22,182 bases of DNA from CAYPOY01 sp964412395 (GTDB taxonomy: Bacteria > Chloroflexota > Anaerolineae > B4-G1): assembly GCA_964412395.1 (NCBI GenBank), contig CAYPOY010000052.1:1-22182 (forward strand), in the 5' to 3' direction. Positions 7,658-16,334 of the stretch are shown here, piece after piece (positions within the stretch are counted from its first letter, which is position 1; each line of letters opens with the position of its first letter). The notes under the pieces were generated by a model that worked only from the letters and a program-made list of their open reading frames with translations, was not told the DNA's origin and did not search any database. The translations under genes and the position numbers were made by a program.

Positions 7658-8041
7658 ATGTCCAAGAAGATTCTCATTGTAGACGATGAGGTTCACATCC
7701 GGTTGCTGCTGAAGTATGCATTGGAAGACTTCGAGGATGCCGGTGTTGAGTTGCTGTCGGCGAGTGATGGCCTGGAAGCCTGGGACGTCGTCCAGGCTGA
7801 ACGGCCCGACCTGATCATCCTGGACGTGATGATGCCTGGTCTCTCAGGCTACGAGGTATGCCAACGCATCAAGAGCGACCCTGACCTCTCCAACACCCAC
7901 GTCATCATGCTCACCGCCAAGGGCCAGGCAGTGGATCGGCAACGCGGCACCGAGGTAGGAGCCAATGAATACATCACCAAGCCTTTTGATCCTCACTATC
8001 TCGTTGAGCGTACAGCCGATGTTTTAAGCATCAGGGTATGA
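7658..8041 (+). CDS. Single-domain response regulator (CheY-like receiver)
   Basis: This is a 127-residue stand-alone receiver without an output domain. The phosphoacceptor is D56 in LIILDVMMPG, with the acidic pair D9/D10 (IVDDE), T86 (MLTAKG) and K108 (YITKPFDP), so it should be phosphorylatable. The start was set at ATG 7658 (MSKKILIVDDE); the open frame reaches back to 7553, but those residues match no receiver sequence. It ends 6 nt before the histidine kinase ATG, so they form one operon and the kinase is its likely partner. With no effector domain it must act through protein contact or as a phosphorelay intermediate. Confidence 0.95.
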   Translation: MSKKILIVDDEVHIRLLLKYALEDFEDAGVELLSASDGLEAWDVVQAERPDLIILDVMMPGLSGYEVCQRIKSDPDLSNTHVIMLTAKGQAVDRQRGTEVGANEYITKPFDPHYLVERTADVLSIRV

Positions 8042-8047
8042 TAGCGC

Positions 8048-11000
8048 ATGGCAATGGAACAGTCCTTTCCCCCGGTTCGCCGTCACATCCTGTGGACCTT
8101 GTTGGCAGCCATCCTCGTCCTTCTGCTGATCTTCATTCTGATCTCTCCACTCATCGTCAGTTTCGCCCCTCAGGCAGCACGCCAGTCCCGTCCGAATTAC
8201 CTCCTATTCACCCCCCTGTTGACAGCAGTGCTCCTGGGGCTGACCTACCGACACCTGGCCCCTGTCGCCCGATTGGGCTGTCTCCTGCGCCAGGAGGAGG
8301 AACCGCCGCCGGAGGTGGTTCGCCAGGCCCGCCAGGTCGCCTTCAACACGCCAGTCTACCTCTTCGTCACCTTGTTGGGATCAACCGTCCTGATGACCTT
8401 CCTCAGCCATCTGATCGGCTTGATTTGCCCCCCCGACTACGAGTTCGTGCCTCACTTCTCCGAATCACTTCTCATCATCGCCACCGCCACCAGCGTGGCG
8501 CTCGTGCTGGCCCTTATCGCCCGCCGGCAGTTGCAACCGGCCCTCGTGGCCACCGCTCACTTGCTTCCCTCCCTCGACACTTCCCCTCCGCCAACCTATG
8601 AAGGGCACCGCTTCGACATTCGCATCCGCCTGCTTATCGTCATCCTGGCTCTGAACTTCGTCGCCTACTACTTCCCCAGTATCCTGGCCTTCAACCTGGT
8701 CTACCAGGCTGCCCAGGAGTCGGCGCTCCATCGTCATCGACGGTGGGCCGAGAGCGTGATCCAAGAAATTGCCCCCATCCTGGATGACGCAGCATTGATC
8801 AATCACGTGGAAGAGGCCACGCTGACTGATGACGGTCAGGCCTTCATTGTGGATGGCCAGGGGCGCTACATCACCCACCCGCCCGCTCTCCCGCCACCTC
8901 TGCCGGATCCGGGGGAGCAAGTCGTGGAGGGACGGGAGACGACGCTGCTCCTGCCCCTGGATCGTCCGGGACGCGACTGGTGTTTAGGGGTGGTCTACCG
9001 CTTTCGCGCCGAATCCGAGCCCCTGGTCCGCCACACCGTCTTCCTTCTACTGGGGTTTGGCCTGATGGCCCTGGCCCTCACCCTCCTCTCCGCCCTCGCC
9101 GTGACTGGCGACGTCTCCGGCGAACTGCGCCAGATCACCCGTCGCCTGTTGGAAATCGCCCGGCGGGAGGAGGTAGGGGAACAACTCCACGTCCTCTCAA
9201 TGGACGAGATAGGAGACCTGGTGCGGGCCTTCAACGAGGTTCAGGCACAGACACAAACTCAGCAGGAGAAACTGCAGCAAGAGCATCAGCGTCTCCTGGC
9301 CCTTCAAGCGATCTCTTCCCGCATCAGTGCCATCTTCGATCTGGACCGATTGCTGAATGAGCTGGTGCAGAGCGTGAGTACCACCTTCAATTACTACAAT
9401 GTCCTCATTTTTCTGGCAGACGAAGGAGAGGAGGAACTCTACCTGGCTGCTTCTACCTGTCCTCTCGCTCCAGAGGCGAGGGAGCACCGTTTCAGGATCG
9501 GGGCCGAGAACCTCGTGGGCCGCGTAGCCAGCACTGGGACTCCTCTCCTGATCCCCGACACGAGCCAGCGTGACTTCTGCACTAGCAGCAGCGAAGTCCG
9601 CTCCGAGATGTTCATCCCGATGTTCGCTGGGGGGCGGCTGGTGGGCATCTTCGACGTGGCAAGCGATCAAACCGGCGCCTTCGAGGAGCGAGACTTGCAG
9701 TTGATGACCGCCCTGGCCAACCAGGCAGCAGCAGCCATCGAAGCAGTCCGCCTGCTGCAAGAAAGCCAGGCCAACACCATAGCGTTGGAGCAACGGGCCC
9801 GCAACCTGATGCTGATCAACCGTATCTCTACTACCCTGACCTCATCACTGGACGCCTATGAGATTCTGAACATAACCGTCCAGCACCTGATGGAGCTAAG
9901 CGGTGTGGGCTACGGCGGTGTGCTCATCCTGGAGCGGGATGGACAGCACGGCCTGATCATCACCGAGTATCCCACCTGTCAATTTGCCGACCTCCGTTTG
10001 TCGCTCCCGCGCTCGCCCTCGGTCCAACGAGTGCTGGAGTTGGGTATCCCCTACGCAGTCGAAGATGCCACTAGCCACCCGCTCCTGGAGTCTTTTCAGG
10101 AGCAAATCGCCTCACTGAAGGTCCGCTCATTGCTCCTGGTGCCCCTGGTGGCCCGACGTGAAATGATCGGTATCCTGCTCCTGGCCTCTCTGGGCCAGCG
10201 GCGGACCTTCTCGGATGAGGAAAAGGAGATCTGCCAGACGGTAGCCAGCCAGGCGGCAGTGGCCGTGGCCAATGCCCGGCTCCTGCAAGACATCCAGCAG
10301 CAGAGGCGCGCCCTGACGCGCAAGAGCCAGGAACTGACCGAGGAATCGAGCAAGCTGGATGCCATCCTCAACAACATCGCTGACGGATTGGTGGTGACTG
10401 ATCCTACCGGACGCATCATCCTGAGCAACCCAGCCTTCCGGGAAACCGCTGACCTGCCGTCGGCTCGCTCGCTGCACGGTCGCCTGCTGGCAGAGTCCTT
10501 CCCTATGCCCGGCCTGCAGCCCCTCGTTGCCCAGGCCCTGGAGGTACCAGGCCAGGTTCTCACCGAGAACCTGGAACCGCCCGACGGTCGGGTACTGAAG
10601 ACCTCGGCCACTGCCCTGCGCATCCCACCACCGATCCTGGAGCCAGAGAAGGGAGAGCAAATCGCTGGCGTCGTCACCATCCTGCGGGATATCACCCACG
10701 AGGTCGAGGTAGACCGCATGAAGACCGACTTCATCTCCACCGTTTCTCACGAACTGCGCACCCCCCTTACATCCATCCTGGGTTTTGCCAGCCTGATCCA
10801 GCGGGATTTCCGCCGCTGGATCGTCCCCCACGTAGCCACTGACAGGAAAGCCCACCGGGTCGCCGAAGACATCCTGGACAATCTGGCCATCGTCGAAAAT
10901 GAGAGTCAGCGCCTCGCTCGGCTTATCAACGACGTACTGGACATCGCCAAGATAGAAGCAGGCCGAATGAAGTGGCATATGGACAGTACCGATCTAACGG

Positions 11001-11587
11001 AGGTAGTTCAGGGCGCTGTCGTCGCCACCGCCGCCCTGGCCGAGGAGAAGAACCTGCCCATCCGGGTCTATTTGCCCCCCGACGGCCTACCTCCGGTCTG
11101 GGGCCACCGGGACCGGCTCATACAGGTGGTGACCAACTTGCTCTCTAACGCCATCAAGTTCACCGAACCAGGCTGGATCGAGGTGCGAGGCTGGAAGACA
11201 TATGTTGGGAGTGAAACAGTGCACAGCAGTGGGACCTCCCCGCCCCCCCATGGCCCAGCCTGGACAATCGAGGGTGCGCCTGCCAGCCTCCAGCTCTCAG
11301 AGGGAGAATGGGTGGTGGTGAGCATCACCGACAGTGGCATTGGCATCCCAACCGGGGAGATTCCTCGCATCTTCGACAAGTTCACCCAGGTGGGGGACAC
11401 ACTGACGGGGAAGCCGCAAGGGACGGGGCTAGGGCTCTCCATCTGTAAAGGAATCATCGAGTACCACGGAGGGCACATCTGGGTGGAGAGCAAGCCGGGC
11501 AAAGGCAGTACCTTCTCTTTCGCCCTGCCCGCGGAGCCTTTCTGGGCAGAAGCTTCGGAGGAAGTCGGAGATCCTATCGCAAAGTAG
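8048..11587 (+). CDS. Membrane histidine kinase, HAMP-GAF-GAF-PAS-HisKA-HATPase
   Basis: This is a 1179-residue sensor kinase. Four hydrophobic segments (about 14-37, 51-66, 101-126, 138-157) precede a fifth (192-216), an external region of about 110 residues (217-327) and a sixth segment (328-352). A HAMP-like linker (353-405), a coiled coil, GAF1 (about 425-570), GAF2 (595-745) and a PAS domain (768-885, ILNNIADGLVVTDPTGRI) follow. The H-box is VSHELRTPLTSILGF with phosphoacceptor H901. The ATPase domain shows the N box (NLLSNAIKF, N1034), G1 (DSGIGI, D1095), F box (IFDKFTQ) and G2 (GTGLGLS). About 35-40 Pro/Gly/Ser-rich residues (about 1051-1087) are inserted between the EVRGW strand and the WVVVSITD strand. 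It is translated just after the receiver at 7658-8041. The ligand is unknown. Confidence 0.95.
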   Translation: MAMEQSFPPVRRHILWTLLAAILVLLLIFILISPLIVSFAPQAARQSRPNYLLFTPLLTAVLLGLTYRHLAPVARLGCLLRQEEEPPPEVVRQARQVAFNTPVYLFVTLLGSTVLMTFLSHLIGLICPPDYEFVPHFSESLLIIATATSVALVLALIARRQLQPALVATAHLLPSLDTSPPPTYEGHRFDIRIRLLIVILALNFVAYYFPSILAFNLVYQAAQESALHRHRRWAESVIQEIAPILDDAALINHVEEATLTDDGQAFIVDGQGRYITHPPALPPPLPDPGEQVVEGRETTLLLPLDRPGRDWCLGVVYRFRAESEPLVRHTVFLLLGFGLMALALTLLSALAVTGDVSGELRQITRRLLEIARREEVGEQLHVLSMDEIGDLVRAFNEVQAQTQTQQEKLQQEHQRLLALQAISSRISAIFDLDRLLNELVQSVSTTFNYYNVLIFLADEGEEELYLAASTCPLAPEAREHRFRIGAENLVGRVASTGTPLLIPDTSQRDFCTSSSEVRSEMFIPMFAGGRLVGIFDVASDQTGAFEERDLQLMTALANQAAAAIEAVRLLQESQANTIALEQRARNLMLINRISTTLTSSLDAYEILNITVQHLMELSGVGYGGVLILERDGQHGLIITEYPTCQFADLRLSLPRSPSVQRVLELGIPYAVEDATSHPLLESFQEQIASLKVRSLLLVPLVARREMIGILLLASLGQRRTFSDEEKEICQTVASQAAVAVANARLLQDIQQQRRALTRKSQELTEESSKLDAILNNIADGLVVTDPTGRIILSNPAFRETADLPSARSLHGRLLAESFPMPGLQPLVAQALEVPGQVLTENLEPPDGRVLKTSATALRIPPPILEPEKGEQIAGVVTILRDITHEVEVDRMKTDFISTVSHELRTPLTSILGFASLIQRDFRRWIVPHVATDRKAHRVAEDILDNLAIVENESQRLARLINDVLDIAKIEAGRMKWHMDSTDLTEVVQGAVVATAALAEEKNLPIRVYLPPDGLPPVWGHRDRLIQVVTNLLSNAIKFTEPGWIEVRGWKTYVGSETVHSSGTSPPPHGPAWTIEGAPASLQLSEGEWVVVSITDSGIGIPTGEIPRIFDKFTQVGDTLTGKPQGTGLGLSICKGIIEYHGGHIWVESKPGKGSTFSFALPAEPFWAEASEEVGDPIAK

Positions 11588-11717
11588 GCCACCGCATCGG
11601 TACCCCACAAGAACACGGGTGCGAGGGAGACAAGTCCCACAGTGCGCGATGGGCAATCCCGAAGCCCCAGGCAGAGAAGCCAGTTTGCCGAACCAAGAAG
11701 GTTGAGCCAAAGGTGCT

Positions 11718-13619
11718 ATGGACATGGAAAGAAAGCTTCGTCTGAAGAAACTCCTCCAGCCTGAACAGATCGCGACGCTCCTGCGAGACTTCACGCTGCT
11801 GCTGGGGCCAGAGGTTGCCCTGGCCGTGAGCGATGGGCCTGGTCGTCTCCTAGGAGACCACCGATCCTTCCCACCGGGGGCCGCCCACGCCCTCTGGGAG
11901 GCCGCGCCAGAAGCGGCAGAGGTCGTGATTACCTCGCAAGGAGCAGCAACCCCCATCTGCGTGGAGGCGCAGCAAGTGGGGCTGATCCTGGCAGCGGGCT
12001 CGCTGCTCCCGCCAGCTCAGACGCGCGTCGCTCTGACCGCATTGAAACACACCCTGGAGTCCCTGGCCGTAGTCGCTCTGGAGAGGCGTGCCATCGCCCG
12101 CGAGGCGCTGGATCGCTATCGGGAGATCAACGAGCTCTACAACATGGGAGAGATACTGGCTACCTGTCTGGATGTGGACGAGCTCCTCCAACGGATACTG
12201 ACCGAGGCAAGCCAGATCATCCAGGCCCGCCAGGGTGCGATCCTGCTCTATGACGAGACAGGGGAGATGGTCAGCGCTGCCAGCACCGGGCCGACGGAGG
12301 AACTGGAGATGGCCATCGTGGAGGGACACACGCTGGCAGATGAGGTAGCCCGCACAGGGAAGCCTCAGATCGTCAATGACTTCACCAATGGAGAGCAGCA
12401 GATACCACTCCTGGCTGTCCCACTGTTCACCTCTGAGCGACGGCTGGGGGCCATCCTCCTGGCCGGTAAAGCAAAAGGAACGATCTTCACGGCAAGTGAT
12501 GAGAAGCTGCTATCTGCTCTGGCCTGGCAGGCGGCCATCGCCCTGGAGAATGCCCTCCTGTTCGAAAACGTGCGGCGGCAGCGGGACGAGATTGCCACGA
12601 TGAAGTACTACATGGACAACATCTTCGCCAGCATCGCCAGCGGTGTCATCACCACCGACATCCACGATGTCATCACCACTTTCAACCGGGCCGCCGAGAC
12701 GATCCTGCGCATCCCGTCCCAGCAGGCGGTGAACCGTCTCTACTACCAGGTGCTTGGTTTCCTACGCAGCACTCCCTTCCCTGCCTTAGTCGAGGACGTG
12801 CGCCAGCACCACAAGACCTACGTTAATCAAGAGATCTACCCCCGTCTTCCGCAGGGAGAACAGCTCTACCTGAACCTGAGCCTCTCCGCGCTGCAGGGGG
12901 GCGGGGGAGAAACGCTGGGGGTAGCGATTGTGATGGACGACGTGACGGAGAAACGTCGCTACGAGCGGGAGAGGGCACTGCTCTGCCGCTACCTGCCAGC
13001 CGGGCTGGTGGACCGGCTCCCCCACGACCTGGCTGAACTGGGGCTGCGCGGGGAGCGGCGAGTAATCACCGTCCTCTTTGCCGACATCCGGGGCTTCACC
13101 GGGTTCAGCGAGAGCAACCCATCCGAGCGGGTCGTGGATGTGCTCAACGACTACCTGACCATGGCCGGGGCAGCGGTCCGCTTCAACCGGGGCATCGTGG
13201 ACAAGTATATGGGGGATGCCGTGATGGCCCTATTCAACACACCGCTTCTGGAGGAAGAAGAGCACGCCTGGCAGGCGGTGCGGATGGCCTGGACGCTGAA
13301 GGAAGCGGTGGAAACCTACCACCACCACATCGCCCCGGAGGAACGGCTTTTCCTGGGCACTGGCATCTGTACGGGGGTGGCCGTGGTGGGCAATGTGGGA
13401 ACTGAGGACCGGATGGAGTACACAGCCATTGGGGATACGGTCAATCTGGCCAAGCGGTTGCAGGAGAATGCCCAGCCGGGGCAGATTCTTATCTCCCACG
13501 AGACGTGGGAGATAGTACGAGATCGGGTACGGGTGAACCCCTTGCCGCCCATACGGGTCAGGGGCCGCCAGGCCTTCACCCGTATCTATGAACTGGCAGG
13601 CCTGATTGCTGATAGATGA
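11718..13619 (+). CDS. Class III adenylate cyclase with GAF and PAS-like input domains
   Basis: This 633-residue soluble protein is predicted to make cAMP from ATP. Residues 10-125 form an N-terminal alpha/beta sensor-like region. A GAF domain follows (about 140-285), then a PAS-like region (295-410, IFASIASGVITTDIHDVITTFN) and the cyclase catalytic domain (445-630). Catalytic residues are visible: metal ligands D456 (FADIRGFTG) and D500 (YMGDAVMALF), substrate-selecting K496, and the transition-state pair N576/R580 (NLAKR). T569 in MEYTAIGD takes the place of the Asp found in other cyclases, a mark of the class IIIb group, some of which respond to bicarbonate. ATG 11718 follows AAAGGTG. The 130-nt gap upstream shows no convincing promoter or terminator. 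It could be a guanylate cyclase, but K496/T569 favour ATP. Confidence 0.9.
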   Translation: MDMERKLRLKKLLQPEQIATLLRDFTLLLGPEVALAVSDGPGRLLGDHRSFPPGAAHALWEAAPEAAEVVITSQGAATPICVEAQQVGLILAAGSLLPPAQTRVALTALKHTLESLAVVALERRAIAREALDRYREINELYNMGEILATCLDVDELLQRILTEASQIIQARQGAILLYDETGEMVSAASTGPTEELEMAIVEGHTLADEVARTGKPQIVNDFTNGEQQIPLLAVPLFTSERRLGAILLAGKAKGTIFTASDEKLLSALAWQAAIALENALLFENVRRQRDEIATMKYYMDNIFASIASGVITTDIHDVITTFNRAAETILRIPSQQAVNRLYYQVLGFLRSTPFPALVEDVRQHHKTYVNQEIYPRLPQGEQLYLNLSLSALQGGGGETLGVAIVMDDVTEKRRYERERALLCRYLPAGLVDRLPHDLAELGLRGERRVITVLFADIRGFTGFSESNPSERVVDVLNDYLTMAGAAVRFNRGIVDKYMGDAVMALFNTPLLEEEEHAWQAVRMAWTLKEAVETYHHHIAPEERLFLGTGICTGVAVVGNVGTEDRMEYTAIGDTVNLAKRLQENAQPGQILISHETWEIVRDRVRVNPLPPIRVRGRQAFTRIYELAGLIADR

Positions 13620-13635
13620 ACAGATTCTCCTCCCA

Positions 13636-13869
13636 TTAGATAAACTGCGTGATCTTTGAGTTGCGCGCCTCCTGGATATAGGTCCCCACCGCGCCGTACT
13701 CGTCAATCAAGTCCTCGCGCAGGTCCTGGCGACGGATGCCCATAATCTCCATTGCCATCTCGCAGGCGATGATCCTGCCCCCCGGTTCTTTGAAGTCCTG
13801 AAGCAACTTCTCCAGGGAAGCGACGTTGGCCTTCTTCATCCGCTGCTTCACCATCCAATCCACGGTCAT
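13636..13869 (-). pseudogene. DsrE/DsrF-family remnant (C-terminal half only)
   Basis: The 77 residues from ATG 13869 (MTVDWMVKQRMKKANVASLE, then GGRIIACEMAMEIMGI and IDEYGAVGTYIQEA) resemble the C-terminal half of DsrE/F/H-like sulfur-relay proteins, which are normally about 110-160 residues. The N-terminal half is missing. The frame stays open upstream only to 13926, without recognisable family sequence, and there is no Shine-Dalgarno before the ATG. The missing part would fall where the promoter and 5' end of the next kinase gene now lie, which suggests a deletion. It retains the conserved Cys (IIACEM). It lies convergent with the cyclase, 16 nt from its stop. A functional short protein cannot be excluded. 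Confidence 0.6.
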
Positions 13870-13888
13870 CAGGAGACAAGCGGCGGGC

Positions 13889-13916
13889 TTGCGTCCACAT
13901 CGCTTTGTGGTATAAC
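13889..13916 (+). promoter_or_regulatory. Sigma70-type promoter of the GAF-GAF kinase/ANTAR operon
   Basis: TTGCGT (13889-13894), a 16-nt spacer and TATAAC (13911-13916). Initiation near 13923 would exclude the upstream in-frame start at 13905 and supports translation from ATG 13980. Confidence 0.55.
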
Positions 13917-13979
13917 TGCCGTGACATCAGGAACATAGCAGGCGGGACTGGAGCATGCCCCCGCTCTTATCGTCGGACG

Positions 13980-15623
13980 ATGCCGGACCTACAGCACCAA
14001 CTGGATCAGAAGACAGCACAACTGGCCGCACTGCGGGAGATAGGCCGGGCGATCAACGCCGCCTGGGATCTGAAAGCGACCCTCGAACTCATCACGCGCA
14101 AGACGGCCGAGGTGATGGACATGGACTCCTGCTCCATCTACCTGCTGGACGAAGCAGAGGAATACCTGGTCCTGAAGGCCACTACCGGGCTGGCCCCGGA
14201 ATCGGTCGGTCGCGCGCGGCTGCGGCTGGGGGAAGGTCTGACCGGCTGGGCGGCGCAAGCAGGGGAGCCGGTGGGCGTGGCCGACGCCGCCTGCGACCCA
14301 CGCTTCAAGTATCTGCCGGAGACGCAAGAGTCGGCCTTCCAGTCGCTTCTGGCCGTGCCGCTGGTCAACCAGGGGCGGGTTATCGGCGCGATGAACGTGC
14401 AGACCCGGACCTACCATCAGTACGGTGCCGACGGGGTGGAACTCCTGTCCCTGATCAGCGACCTGGCGGCCGGGGCTTTGGAGAAGGCAATGCTCTACGA
14501 GCGCATGCAGCGCCAGATCGCCGAACTCTCCACCCTGGCCGAGGTGAGTGAGACCATCACCTCGCCCCTGTACCTGGACGAGATGCTGGGCCTGATCGTG
14601 GACATGGCCGCCCGGGTCATGCGGGCCAGGGTCTGCTCCCTGATGCTGCTGGACGAAGAGCGGGATGAGTTGGTCCTGCGGGCCACCCAGAGCCTCAGTC
14701 CGGCCTACCGCAACAAGCCACCTCTACAGGTGGGTGAGGGTATTGCCGGCCGCGTGGCCCAAACCGGCCAGCCGATGGTGGTGGAAGACGTCCGCCGGGA
14801 CCCTCGCTACCGCTACGCCGATATCGCCCGCCAGGAGGGGCTCTGCTCGCTCCTCTGCGTGCCATTGCGGGTGCGCGAGCAAGTCATCGGCGTCTTCAAC
14901 TGCTACACGGGTGAGCTCCATGCCTTCACTTCCCAGGAGACCGGCCTGTTTCAGACGCTGGCCAACCAAACCGCCCTGGCCATCGAGAATGCCAGTCTGG
15001 TGGTCAACACCGCCGTAGTGCGCGAGATGCACCATCGCGTGAAAAACAATCTGCAGACCATCGCCATGCTCCTGCGCCTTCAACTGGGGGAGGGAGGCCG
15101 GATCAACGCTCGGGAGACTCTGTGCGAGAGCATCAACCGCATCCTCAGCATCGCCGCTGTGCACGAGGTGCTGTCCGAAAAGGGCTTCCGGCTGGCCGAC
15201 GTGAAGCAGGTCCTTACACAGGTGGCACAGACGGTGACACAGAACAGACTGTACCCTCACAAAGACCTGCACGTGGAGGTGCGCGGGGATGAGATCACCC
15301 TGCCGTCGCGGTCGGCCACCGCGCTGACCCTGGCAGTGAACGAGTTGATCCAGAACGCGCTCAAGCACGCCTTTGTGGGGCGGGAGGAGGGGCGTATCAC
15401 GGTTATGTTGCGCAACCGCCAGCCGGGGTTCGAGGTCGAGGTGCAGGACAATGGTGTGGGCCTTCCGCCGGGTGAACCGCCCCTGCGCGGCCTGGGGTTG
15501 CAGATCATTGATACGCTGATCGGCCAGGACCTGGGTGGTCAGTTGAGAGTCGAGTTGAGCGAACAGGGCACCCGTGCCACCATCGTTGTGTCTGGCACGG
15601 CCGGAGGGAAGGGAACGGTGTGA
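13980..15623 (+). CDS. Soluble GAF-GAF-HisKA_2 sensor histidine kinase
   Basis: This 547-residue cytoplasmic kinase has no membrane segment. After a short coiled coil come GAF1 (about 28-172) and GAF2 (about 195-338; GEGIAGRVAQTGQPMVVEDV). The HisKA_2 dimerisation box is REMHHRVKNNLQTIAMLL, with H352 the likely phosphoacceptor. The ATPase domain has the N box (LAVNELIQNALKHAF) and G1 (VQDNGVGL), with GLGLQII as the G2 equivalent. HisKA_2 kinases commonly partner ANTAR response regulators. Here the stop TGA overlaps the start GTG of an ANTAR regulator by 4 nt, which strongly implies a coupled pair. The start at MPDLQHQL was preferred over 13905 because the upstream 25 codons overlap the promoter and match no GAF sequence. 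Confidence 0.93.
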   Translation: MPDLQHQLDQKTAQLAALREIGRAINAAWDLKATLELITRKTAEVMDMDSCSIYLLDEAEEYLVLKATTGLAPESVGRARLRLGEGLTGWAAQAGEPVGVADAACDPRFKYLPETQESAFQSLLAVPLVNQGRVIGAMNVQTRTYHQYGADGVELLSLISDLAAGALEKAMLYERMQRQIAELSTLAEVSETITSPLYLDEMLGLIVDMAARVMRARVCSLMLLDEERDELVLRATQSLSPAYRNKPPLQVGEGIAGRVAQTGQPMVVEDVRRDPRYRYADIARQEGLCSLLCVPLRVREQVIGVFNCYTGELHAFTSQETGLFQTLANQTALAIENASLVVNTAVVREMHHRVKNNLQTIAMLLRLQLGEGGRINARETLCESINRILSIAAVHEVLSEKGFRLADVKQVLTQVAQTVTQNRLYPHKDLHVEVRGDEITLPSRSATALTLAVNELIQNALKHAFVGREEGRITVMLRNRQPGFEVEVQDNGVGLPPGEPPLRGLGLQIIDTLIGQDLGGQLRVELSEQGTRATIVVSGTAGGKGTV

Positions 15624-16195
15624 AATCTTTGCGCATCCTTCTCGCCGAGGACGAATCCATCATTCGCATGGGATTGTGTCGCATCCTGGAGGAGGCCGGC
15701 TACCAGGTCGTGGCCGCACCGGACGGACGTACGGCGACAAGATTGGCCAGGCAGACCGGGCCGGACCTGGCGATCCTCGACATCAAGATGCCCGGTATAG
15801 ACGGATTAGAGACGGCTCGGACGATCTACCGCCAGCGGCCTCTGCCCATCGTGCTGTTGACCGCCTACGGTGACCGTGAACTGGTCGAGCAGGCAGCCGA
15901 ACTACCTATCATGGCCTACCTCATCAAGCCGGTCAACGAGCAGGAGTTGCTGGCGACACTGGAGGTCGTCATGGCGCGCTTCGCAGAGCGTCAGTGGTTG
16001 TGCCAGCAGGCGACCGAGTTGGAAGAGCAGCTCGCCACGCGCAAAGTGGTGGAGCGGGCCAAGGGTGTGCTGATGCAGCGCGAGCCCCTCAGCGAGGAGG
16101 AGGCCTACCGGCGCATCCAGCGCCAGGCGCGGCAGGAGCGGCGCACCATGCGCCAGGTGGCCGAGGCGATCCTGCGTCAAGCGCGCGATGATTGA
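15620..16195 (+). CDS. Response regulator with ANTAR RNA-binding domain (AmiR/NasT type)
   Basis: This 191-residue regulator pairs a receiver (1-120) with an ANTAR antiterminator domain (about 130-188). The receiver has E10/D11, phosphoacceptor D54 (AILDIKMPG), T81 (LLTAYGD) and K103 (LIKPV). The ANTAR part shows a coiled lead-in (ATELEEQLATRKVVERAKGV) and the ending YRRIQRQARQERRTMRQVAE. ANTAR proteins bind paired small RNA hairpins in leaders and prevent termination when phosphorylated. The start codon is GTG 15620, preceded by GGAGGGAAGGG and overlapping the kinase stop as GTGA. The eno promoter begins on its stop codon. Its RNA targets are unknown; the eno leader is a candidate by position only. 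Confidence 0.95.
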   Translation: MKSLRILLAEDESIIRMGLCRILEEAGYQVVAAPDGRTATRLARQTGPDLAILDIKMPGIDGLETARTIYRQRPLPIVLLTAYGDRELVEQAAELPIMAYLIKPVNEQELLATLEVVMARFAERQWLCQQATELEEQLATRKVVERAKGVLMQREPLSEEEAYRRIQRQARQERRTMRQVAEAILRQARDD

Positions 16196-16220
16196 CGGCA
16201 GCACGGTTTTGTGATATGCT
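16192..16220 (+). promoter_or_regulatory. Sigma70-type promoter of eno
   Basis: TTGACG (16192-16197), a 17-nt spacer and TATGCT (16215-16220). The -35 box overlaps the TGA stop (16193-16195) of the ANTAR gene. Initiation near 16227 gives a leader of about 108 nt. Confidence 0.75.
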
Positions 16221-16232
16221 GTAACCAGTAGA

Positions 16233-16298
16233 GTCGGATGGAGTACCTGACCAGGCAGCACGATTCGATGTACAACGTCGCACCTTACATCTTCGTGC
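16233..16298 (+). promoter_or_regulatory. Two predicted hairpins in the eno leader RNA
   Basis: Hairpin A pairs GTCGG (16233-16237) with CTGAC (16247-16251), including one G-U pair, around a 9-nt loop. Hairpin B pairs GCACGA (16258-16263) with TCGTGC (16293-16298) and, across a 3/1 internal loop, GATGTA (16267-16272) with TACATC (16286-16291), around a 13-nt loop. Neither has the hexaloop expected of a classic ANTAR target, and no T-run follows. Hairpin B is 12 bp and likely real; a regulatory role is inference. Confidence 0.45.
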
Positions 16299-16334
16299 CA
16301 TACAAGTAGTCATAAAATCACTTTGGGAGAAGAA

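Noticed and set aside
6396..7682. Long plus-strand open frame opposite alaS
   Set aside because: It is antisense to the conserved alaS core, matches no family, and lacks a start signal.
11588..11717. Promoter or terminator between the large kinase and the cyclase
   Set aside because: I found no -35/-10 pair or T-tailed hairpin in this 130-nt gap beyond the weak AAAGGTG ribosome site.
16233..16298. Classic ANTAR dual-hexaloop RNA motif or intrinsic terminator
   Set aside because: Loop sizes are 9 and 13 nt, the A1/G4 hexaloop pattern is not present, and no T-run follows. It is kept only as a structured leader.
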